From the NCBI GenBank assembly GCA_017500625.1, contig JAFVYX010000254.1:1-5411 (forward strand): 5,411 nucleotides of DNA, in the 5' to 3' direction. This document shows positions 1 to 5,411 of this stretch, in pieces; within the stretch, counting starts at the first letter, position 1, and the number at the start of each line of letters is the position of its first letter. The notes beneath the pieces were generated by a model. The model saw nothing but the letters and a program-made list of their open reading frames with translations, did no database searches and had not been told where the DNA came from. The DNA comes from Clostridia bacterium. GTDB taxonomy: Bacteria; Bacillota_A; Clostridia; Oscillospirales; CAG-272. The position numbers and the translations under genes were made by a program.

Positions 1-3000
1 ATCCCCGACCTCGGTAGCGGCGAGCCAGGGCGACTTGTTGGACGAGACGCGCACACGCACCAGCTTCGACTGGTGACGGGCGATCGTGTTGAAGGTCAGC
101 GTCGGGCAGGTCTCGTCGGTGTCGAGGATCTTACCGTAGGGGACAAGACCGAGCTTGATGAGGGCCTGGAAGCCGTTGCAGACGCCGCACATCAGGCCGT
201 CACGCTGGGCGAGAAGATCGCCGACCGCCTCACGGATCGCGGCGTTCTTGAAGAAGGCCATGATGAACTTGCCCGAGCCGTCCGGCTCGTCACCGCCCGA
301 GAAGCCGCCGGGCACGAAGATCATCTGCGAGGCGGCGATGCGCGAGGCAAAGTCCTCAACGCTTCTTGCGATCGCCTCACGGGAGAGGTTGTTGATGACG
401 AAGATATCGGCCTCAGCGCCCGCATCGCGCATCACCTTGGCGGTGTCATACTCGCAGTTGGTGCCGGGGAACACGGGAATGAGGACGCGCGGACGCGCAC
501 ACTTGACGGCGGGAGCCACGCGGCTCTCGGCACGGTAGGCGTAGGCGGGGAGCGTCACAGCGGCCGCCTCGGCCACGGGGTAAACGCTCTCAAGGCGGCC
601 CTCGTAAAGCGCGCCAAGCTCCGTGAGCGAGACGCTCTCACCGCCGCGGGTGATCGCGCCGTCCGCAGTCACGGTACCGACAAGGGTCGCGCCCTCCACG
701 GGCGTGGCGCTTTCGATAAGGAAGGCACCGTAACGGTAGGCAAACAGGTCCTCAGTGGCGAGGGCCGCGTCATAGGCAAAGCCGAAGCCGTTGCCGATCG
801 CCATTTTGTAGATGCCCTCGGCAATGCCGCCGTAGGTGGGCGTCCAGGCCGAGACCGCCTTGCCCTCACGGGCGAGGGCCGTCACGCGGTCAAAGAGCGC
901 CATTTGCGACTCCGGCACGGGCAGGCCGTCCGCCGTGTAGTCGGGAGCGAGCAGATACACGCGGTTACCCGCGGCCTTCAGCTCGGGGGTGAGGACGTCA
1001 CCCGTCTTGCCCGTGGTCACGGCAAAGGAGACGAGCGTCGGGGGCACGTCCAGCGACTCAAACGAGCCACTCATCGAGTCCTTGCCGCCGATCGCTCCGA
1101 TGCCAAAATCGAGCTGAGCGCGGAAGGCGCCGAGCAGGGCGGCAAGGGGCTTGCCCCAACGGGCGGCATCGCGGCCGGGCTTTTCGAAGTATTCCTGGAA
1201 GGTGAGGTAAACGTCACGGAAGGAAGCGCCCGCCGCCACGAGGCGCGAGACGCTCTCAACGACCGCAAGGTAAGCGCCGTGATAGGGGCTCTTCTCGGTG
1301 ACGTAGGGGTTATAGCCCCACGACATGAACGAGCAATCGTCGGTGTGACCGCGCTCGACCGAGATCTTGTGGATCATCGACTGAATGGGCGTTTTCTGGT
1401 GCTTGCCGCCGAAGGGCATCACCACGGTGCCCGCGCCGATCGTCGAGTCAAAGCGCTCGGAAAGACCGCGGTGCGAGCAAACGTTGAGGTCCGAGACCAG
1501 CGCACGGTAGCCCGCCGAGAAATCGGTGACGGGGGCGCGGCGGTAGTCGGCGGGGGCGGTGGGCGCGATCGAGACGTGCTTCTCGGCGCCGTTCGAGTTC
1601 AGAAATTCACGCGAAAGGTCAACGATCGTCTTGCCGTTCCAGCGCATACGGAGGCGCGGCTCGGCGGTCACGTGAGCGACCACGGTCGCCTCGAGGTTCT
1701 CCCGCGCGGCGGCGGCGAGGAAGCGCGGGACGTCCGCGGCCTCCACGACCACGGCCATTCTCTCCTGCGATTCGCTGATCGCCAGCTCGGTGCCGTCAAG
1801 ACCGTCGTACTTCTTCGGCACGGCGTTGAGGTCGATCGAAAGACCGTCGGCCAGCTCACCGACCGCAACCGAAACGCCGCCCGCACCGAAGTCGTTGCAG
1901 CGCTTGATCATACGGCAGGCCTCGGGGTCGCGGAAGAGACGCTGGAGCTTGCGCTCCTCGGGCGCGTTGCCCTTCTGCACCTCGGCGCCGCAGGTCTCGA
2001 GCGAGGAGAGAGTGTGCTTCTTGGAAGAGCCGGTGGCACCGCCGCAGCCGTCACGGCCGGTGCGGCCGCCGAGAAGAATGACGGCATCGCCGTCCTCGGG
2101 GCATTCGCGGCGCACGTTGGCGGCAGGAGCGGCGGCAATGACGGCGCCGATCTCCATACGCTTGGCGGCGTAGCCGGGGTGATACAGCTCATCGACCATA
2201 CCCGTGGCAAGGCCGATCTGGTTGCCGTAGGACGAGTAGCCCGCGGCGGCCGTCGAGACGATCTTGCGCTGGGGGAGCTTGCCCTCCATCGTCTCCTCAA
2301 TGGGACGGGTGGGATCGGCCGCGCCCGTCACGCGCATCGCGGCGTAAACGTAGGAGCGCCCCGAGAGCGGATCGCGAATGGCACCGCCGATGCAGGTGGC
2401 GGCACCGCCGAACGGCTCGATCTCGGTGGGGTGGTTGTGCGTCTCGTTCTTAAAGAGAAGGAGCCACGGCTCGGTCACGCCGTCCACCGTGACGTCGATC
2501 TTCACGGTGCAGGCGTTGATCTCCTCGGATTCGTCGAGCTTATCGAGCTTGCCGTCCTTACGGAGCTGCTTGACGGCGAGCGTTGCGACGTCCATGAGAT
2601 TCTTCGGCTTTTTGCGGCCCAGCCCCTCGCGGACGGCCAGGTAGTCGGCCCACGCGGCGGCCAGCGTCTTATCCTCGAAGGTAACGTCGTCGATCGTGGT
2701 GAGGAAGGTGGTGTGACGGCAATGGTCGGACCAGTAGGTGTCGATCATGCGGATCTCGGTGATCGTCGGGTCGCGGCCTTCTTCGTTCTTGAAATAGTCG
2801 CGGCAGAAGCGGACGTCATCCAGGTCCATGGCCAGGCCGTAGGTCGCGAGGAAGGCGGCAAGGCCGTCCTCGTCCAGCGCCGTAAAGCCCGTGAGCGTTT
2901 CGACCTCGGTGGGTATGTCGTACTGCGTCGCCAGCGTCTCGGGCTTATCGAGCGAGGCGCGACGCGCCTCGACGGGGTTGATGATGTACTTGGCGATGGC

Positions 3001-3384
3001 CGCAAGGTCGGCATCGGTCAGGGCGCCCTCAAGGAGATAGACGCGCGCCGTGCGAATGGTGGGACGCTCTACCTGAGCGAGGAGCTGAATGCACTGCGCG
3101 GCCGAGTCGGCGCGCTGGTCAAACTGGCCGGGCAGATACTCAACGGCCAGGACGTTGGCGGCGGCGGGACACTCGGTATAGACGAGGTCGAGCTGCGGCT
3201 CCGAAAAGACGGTGCCGACCGACTGGCGGAACACCTCCTCGGTGATGCCCTCCACGTCATAGCGGTTGAGAAGGCGCACGCCCGTAAGGCGCGAAATGCC
3301 GAGGAGACCCGTCAGCTCCGAAAAGAGGGCGCGGGCCTCGTTTTCCAGCCCCTCGCGCTTTTCTACAAAAATTCTGTAAACCAT
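1..3384 (-). CDS. purL: Phosphoribosylformylglycinamidine synthase, single-chain form with fused glutaminase domain (3' end cut by window)
   Basis: PurL converts formylglycinamide ribonucleotide, glutamine and ATP to formylglycinamidine ribonucleotide in the cytoplasm, the fourth step of purine synthesis. The frame runs without a stop for 1128 codons from an ATG at 3384 to the window edge. The N-terminus (MVYRIFVEKREGLENEA) is the PurS-like region. The linker motif YWSDHCRHTTF lies near residues 217-227. The first synthase domain carries KNETHNHPTEIEPFGG from residue 312, and GGRTGRDGCGGATGSS lies near 439-454. NDFGAGGVSVAVGE starts near 497, and GGKDSMSGSF lies near 766-775 in the second synthase half. 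A class I glutamine amidotransferase domain begins near 965 (RVLIPVFPGTNCEYDTA), with GGFSGGDEPDG and the nucleophile Cys1069 in GVCNGFQ. The family is about 1,240 residues, so roughly the last 110 are missing, including the expected His and Glu of the glutaminase triad. Because the amidotransferase is fused, separate PurS and PurQ should not be needed. The start is fixed by a good Shine-Dalgarno and the conserved VYRIFVEK N-terminus. I see no frameshift or internal stop. Confidence 0.97.
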   Translation of the reverse strand, partial: MVYRIFVEKREGLENEARALFSELTGLLGISRLTGVRLLNRYDVEGITEEVFRQSVGTVFSEPQLDLVYTECPAAANVLAVEYLPGQFDQRADSAAQCIQLLAQVERPTIRTARVYLLEGALTDADLAAIAKYIINPVEARRASLDKPETLATQYDIPTEVETLTGFTALDEDGLAAFLATYGLAMDLDDVRFCRDYFKNEEGRDPTITEIRMIDTYWSDHCRHTTFLTTIDDVTFEDKTLAAAWADYLAVREGLGRKKPKNLMDVATLAVKQLRKDGKLDKLDESEEINACTVKIDVTVDGVTEPWLLLFKNETHNHPTEIEPFGGAATCIGGAIRDPLSGRSYVYAAMRVTGAADPTRPIEETMEGKLPQRKIVSTAAAGYSSYGNQIGLATGMVDELYHPGYAAKRMEIGAVIAAAPAANVRRECPEDGDAVILLGGRTGRDGCGGATGSSKKHTLSSLETCGAEVQKGNAPEERKLQRLFRDPEACRMIKRCNDFGAGGVSVAVGELADGLSIDLNAVPKKYDGLDGTELAISESQERMAVVVEAADVPRFLAAAARENLEATVVAHVTAEPRLRMRWNGKTIVDLSREFLNSNGAEKHVSIAPTAPADYRRAPVTDFSAGYRALVSDLNVCSHRGLSERFDSTIGAGTVVMPFGGKHQKTPIQSMIHKISVERGHTDDCSFMSWGYNPYVTEKSPYHGAYLAVVESVSRLVAAGASFRDVYLTFQEYFEKPGRDAARWGKPLAALLGAFRAQLDFGIGAIGGKDSMSGSFESLDVPPTLVSFAVTTGKTGDVLTPELKAAGNRVYLLAPDYTADGLPVPESQMALFDRVTALAREGKAVSAWTPTYGGIAEGIYKMAIGNGFGFAYDAALATEDLFAYRYGAFLIESATPVEGATLVGTVTADGAITRGGESVSLTELGALYEGRLESVYPVAEAAAVTLPAYAYRAESRVAPAVKCARPRVLIPVFPGTNCEYDTAKVMRDAGAEADIFVINNLSREAIARSVEDFASRIAASQMIFVPGGFSGGDEPDGSGKFIMAFFKNAAIREAVGDLLAQRDGLMCGVCNGFQALIKLGLVPYGKILDTDETCPTLTFNTIARHQSKLVRVRVSSNKSPWLAATEVGD

Positions 3385-3387
3385 ACT

Positions 3388-4656
3388 TTACTCCTCTATT
3401 GCCGCAAGGGCGCGTTTTCCGATGTCGTGACGGTAGAAGGCGCCCTCGAAGCCGATCTTCTCGGTGCGCGCGTACGCGGTGGCCAGCGCCTCACGGAGCG
3501 TGGGCGCCGTGGCGCAGACGCCAAGCACACGGCCGCCGCTGGTGACGAGGGTGCCGTCACGGTCGGCGGCGCCCGCCACAACGACGTGGTCGGCAAGGTC
3601 GGCGGGGATCTCAATGGGGTAGCCCTTGGCGTAGGCCGAGGGGTAGCCGCCCGAGGCCATGATGACGCAGGCCGCGGCGCCCTCCGAGAAGGTGACGGGG
3701 GTCTTGTCCAGCGTGCCGTTTGTGGTGGCCTGCATCACGGTCAGAAGGTCGCTTTCGAGAAGCGGCAGAACGACCTGCGTTTCGGGATCGCCGAAGCGGC
3801 AGTTGTACTCAATGACGCGAGGCCCCTTGGGGGTGAGCATCAGGCCAAAGTAGAGACAGCCCGTGAAGGGGCGCCCCTCGGCCTCCATGGCGCGGATCGT
3901 GGGGAGAAAGATCGTCTCCATGCACTCGGCGGCCACGGCCTCGGTGTAATAGGGGTTCGGGGCCACGGTGCCCATACCGCCCGTGTTCAGGCCGGTATCG
4001 CCGTCACCGGCGCGCTTGTGGTCCATCGAGGAGACCATCGGCACGAGCGTTTTACCGTCGGTAAAGGCCAGCACCGAGACCTCGGGCCCCGTGAGGAATT
4101 CCTCGATAACGATGCGGTCACCGCTCTTACCGAAGACGTGCTCCTCCATCATCTCGCGCACGGCGGCCTTGGCGGCCGCGCGCGTTTCGGCGATGATGAC
4201 GCCCTTACCGAGCGCCAGGCCGTCCGCCTTGATGACGGTGGGAATGGGGGCGGTCTCAAGATAGGCAAGGGCCGCCTCGGCGGCATCGAACACCTCGTAG
4301 GAAGCGGTGGGAATGCCGTACTTTCTCATCAGATTCTTGGAAAAGACCTTGCTCCCCTCGATGATCGCCGCATTTTTGCGCGGGCCAAAGGCGGGGATCC
4401 CACGCTCGGCGAGGGCGTCAACGGCGCCCAGCACCAAGGGATCGTCGGGCGCGACCACAGCGTAATCGATGCCCTTCTCCACCGCAAACTCCACGATCGC
4501 GGGGATATCCTTGGCGCCGATGTCCACGCACACGGCATCGCGGGCGATGCCGCCGTTGCCGGGGAGCGCGTAAATGACCTCGACCGCGGGGTTTTCCTTC
4601 AGTTTTTTGATGATGGCGTGCTCACGGCCGCCACCGCCGACAACCAAAAGCTTCAT
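3388..4656 (-). CDS. purD: Phosphoribosylamine--glycine ligase (GAR synthetase), complete
   Basis: PurD joins glycine to 5-phosphoribosylamine using ATP, giving glycinamide ribonucleotide, the second step of purine synthesis. The protein is 422 residues, the usual length for single-function bacterial PurD. It opens with the nucleotide-binding-like MKLLVVGGGGREHAI (residues 1-15), followed by LPGNGGIARDA (31-41) and GPRKNAAIIEGSKVFSK (91-107). The ATP-grasp core shows KADGLALGKGV (143-153), EEFLTGPEVSVLAF (185-198), DHKRAGDGDTGLNTGGMG (212-229) and the family signature RFGDPETQ (287-294). The C-terminal domain has GGRVLGVCATAPTLREAL and ends near YRHDIGKRAL. The ATG at 4656 is preferred over an upstream in-frame start at 4725. 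It has a strong Shine-Dalgarno and begins exactly at the conserved N-terminus, whereas the earlier start would add 23 unconserved residues inside purH. The stop is TAA at 3388-3390, three bases before purL. All family motifs are intact, so the enzyme should be active. Confidence 0.98.
   Translation of the reverse strand: MKLLVVGGGGREHAIIKKLKENPAVEVIYALPGNGGIARDAVCVDIGAKDIPAIVEFAVEKGIDYAVVAPDDPLVLGAVDALAERGIPAFGPRKNAAIIEGSKVFSKNLMRKYGIPTASYEVFDAAEAALAYLETAPIPTVIKADGLALGKGVIIAETRAAAKAAVREMMEEHVFGKSGDRIVIEEFLTGPEVSVLAFTDGKTLVPMVSSMDHKRAGDGDTGLNTGGMGTVAPNPYYTEAVAAECMETIFLPTIRAMEAEGRPFTGCLYFGLMLTPKGPRVIEYNCRFGDPETQVVLPLLESDLLTVMQATTNGTLDKTPVTFSEGAAACVIMASGGYPSAYAKGYPIEIPADLADHVVVAGAADRDGTLVTSGGRVLGVCATAPTLREALATAYARTEKIGFEGAFYRHDIGKRALAAIEE
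3391..3396 (-). promoter_or_regulatory. Ribosome binding site of purL, inside the end of purD
   Basis: The minus strand reads GAGGAG, then TAAAGT, then the purL ATG, so the Shine-Dalgarno is six bases from the start. The same six bases are the last two sense codons of purD (Glu-Glu) and are followed at once by its TAA stop. A ribosome finishing purD therefore covers the purL initiation site, which favours coupled translation. The coupling is inferred from spacing. Confidence 0.85.
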
Positions 4657-4660
4657 ACCG

Positions 4661-4667
4661 TCACCTC
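4661..4667 (-). promoter_or_regulatory. Ribosome binding site of purD, directly after the purH stop
   Basis: The minus strand reads GAGGTGA right after the purH TGA stop, then CGGT and the purD ATG. All seven bases fit the complement of the usual 16S rRNA tail (AGGAGGTGA), and GAGG is seven bases from the start codon. This site decides the purD start at 4656 over the earlier in-frame alternative at 4725. The 11-base gap between purH and purD contains nothing else. Confidence 0.88.
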
Positions 4668-5411
4668 TCAATGGTGGAAGAGGCGCATGCCCGTGAAGGC
4701 CATGGTCATACCGTAGCCGTCGCACGAGGCAATGACAAGATCGTCACGGATCGAGCCGCCGGGCTCGGCAATGTAGCGCACGCCGCTCTTTTTGGCGCGC
4801 TCAATGTTATCGCTGAACGGGAAGAAGGCGTCCGAGCCGAGCGCCACGCCGTCGATCGTATCGAGGTAGGCGCGCTGCTCCTCCTTGGTGAAGGGGGCGG
4901 GACGGGTGGTGAAGTACTTCTGCCAGTTGCCCTCGGCGCACACGTCCTCCTCGTTCTGGTTGATGTAGCCGTCGATGACGTTGTCACGGTCGGGGCGGCC
5001 GAGCGTCGGAAGGAAGGGCAGGGAAAGCACCTTCTCGTGCTGGCGCAGGAACCAGGTGTCGGCCTTACCGCCCGCAAGGCGCGTGCAGTGGACGCGCGAC
5101 TGCTGGCCGGCGCCAACGCCGATGGCCTGGCCGTCCACGGCGTAGCAGACCGAGTTCGACTGGGTGTATTTCAGGGTGATGAGCGCCACGATGAGGTCGC
5201 GGATCGCGCTCTCGGGCAGCTCCTTGTTCGCGGTAACGACGTTCGTGAGCAGCTCACGGTCGATCTTGAAGTTGTTGCGGCCCTGGCGGAAGGTGATGCC
5301 AAAGACCTGCTTCTCCTCGATCTCGGCGGGAACGTACTCGGGGTCGATCGCCACGATGTTGTAGTTGCCGTTCCGCTTCGAGCGCAGGATCTTTAGCGCC
5401 TCGGGCTCATA
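4668..5411 (-). CDS. purH: AICAR formyltransferase, probably the stand-alone clostridial type (5' end cut by window)
   Basis: This enzyme transfers a formyl group from 10-formyltetrahydrofolate to AICAR, giving FAICAR, the step before ring closure to IMP. The visible part is 247 codons ending with TGA at 4668-4670; the frame continues through 5411 and off the window. Fragment residues 81-115 carry KYTQSNSVC and GAGQQSRVHCTRLAGGKA. SDAFFPFSDNIERAKKSG lies at 193-210, EPGGSIRDD at 216-224, and the protein ends MRLFHH. By alignment from memory with human ATIC, Asn86, Phe196, Asp201 and the terminal His247 of the fragment match the active-site residues Asn431, Phe541, Asp546 and His592. The Lys-His pair near the start of this domain would be off-window. 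A segment near 122-189 (LRQHEKVLSLPF to DTIDGV) is present in eukaryotic and clostridial enzymes but absent from E. coli PurH. Whether an IMP cyclohydrolase domain precedes it cannot be seen; the closest forms I recall are about 390 residues without one. A GTG at 5354 is in frame but is not the real start, since family-like sequence (ALKILRSKRNGNYNI) continues upstream. Confidence 0.95.
   Translation of the reverse strand, partial: YEPEALKILRSKRNGNYNIVAIDPEYVPAEIEEKQVFGITFRQGRNNFKIDRELLTNVVTANKELPESAIRDLIVALITLKYTQSNSVCYAVDGQAIGVGAGQQSRVHCTRLAGGKADTWFLRQHEKVLSLPFLPTLGRPDRDNVIDGYINQNEEDVCAEGNWQKYFTTRPAPFTKEEQRAYLDTIDGVALGSDAFFPFSDNIERAKKSGVRYIAEPGGSIRDDLVIASCDGYGMTMAFTGMRLFHH

Noticed and set aside
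368..375. GCGATCGC octamer resembling the cyanobacterial HIP1 repeat, and frequent GATCG elsewhere
   Set aside because: I noticed only this one clear octamer. The many GATCG strings come from common ATC and GAT/GAC codon contexts in GC-rich coding sequence, and the genes are not cyanobacterial in type.
73..4716. 1547-codon plus-strand reading frame as a real protein-coding gene
   Set aside because: It is exactly codon-aligned antisense to purL and purD, both clearly genuine with intact family motifs. Its product has no recognisable domain and a composition expected from reverse-complemented GC-rich codons.
4657..4725. Longer purD start at 4725 (445 residues)
   Set aside because: The extra 23 residues are the purH 3' end read in another frame. 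The conserved N-terminus and a seven-base Shine-Dalgarno match place the start at 4656.
4668..5354. GTG at 5354 as the start of a short 228-residue protein
   Set aside because: The frame stays open to the window edge, and the upstream residues continue the family sequence. The short form would lack the catalytic Lys-His region of the enzyme.
4671..5396. 241-codon plus-strand reading frame opposite purH
   Set aside because: It is codon-aligned antisense to the AICAR formyltransferase, whose conserved motifs show the minus strand to be coding. It ends only at the single antisense stop made by a CTA codon.
1..5411. A hidden new system such as a defence island, mobile element or regulatory RNA
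   Set aside because: Both strands are accounted for by three tightly packed core purine genes. The gaps total 14 bases, and I saw no inverted repeats, arrays or atypical segments.

Overview
This window holds three genes of de novo purine biosynthesis, all read from the minus strand. In transcription order (high to low coordinates) they are: the 3' part of an AICAR formyltransferase gene (purH-type, 5411 to 4668, cut by the window edge); a complete purD for phosphoribosylamine--glycine ligase (4656 to 3388); and most of a large single-chain purL for phosphoribosylformylglycinamidine synthase (3384 to 1, cut by the other edge). Coding sequence fills the window except for gaps of 11 and 3 bases. 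I see no promoter, terminator, RNA gene, mobile element, CRISPR array or extended repeat.

The organism is most likely a GC-rich member of the Clostridia, of the Oscillospiraceae/Ruminococcaceae or a related gut lineage. Three observations suggest this. PurL is the roughly 1,240-residue one-chain form with the amidotransferase fused at the C-terminus, starting with a VYRIFVEK-type N-terminus as in Clostridium and Streptococcus. The formyltransferase resembles the roughly 390-residue stand-alone clostridial AICAR formyltransferase. The gene order purH-purD-purL is the usual end of the clostridial pur operon. Codons are strongly G/C-ending. The taxonomic call comes from recalled family features, not from a search.

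The genes act in one pathway. PurD makes glycinamide ribonucleotide (GAR) from phosphoribosylamine, glycine and ATP. PurL turns formyl-GAR into formylglycinamidine ribonucleotide (FGAM) with glutamine and ATP. The purH product formylates AICAR, the second-to-last step to IMP. Spacing is tight: purD's Shine-Dalgarno directly follows the purH stop, and purL's lies in the last two codons of purD. This points to one polycistronic mRNA with coupled translation.

The most striking structural feature is on the plus strand: a frame open from position 1 to 4716. It is explained by purL and purD lying in the same register and both avoiding the codons TTA, CTA and TCA. I consider it a shadow, not a gene. 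I found no new biological system here; this is a well-preserved core metabolic operon segment.
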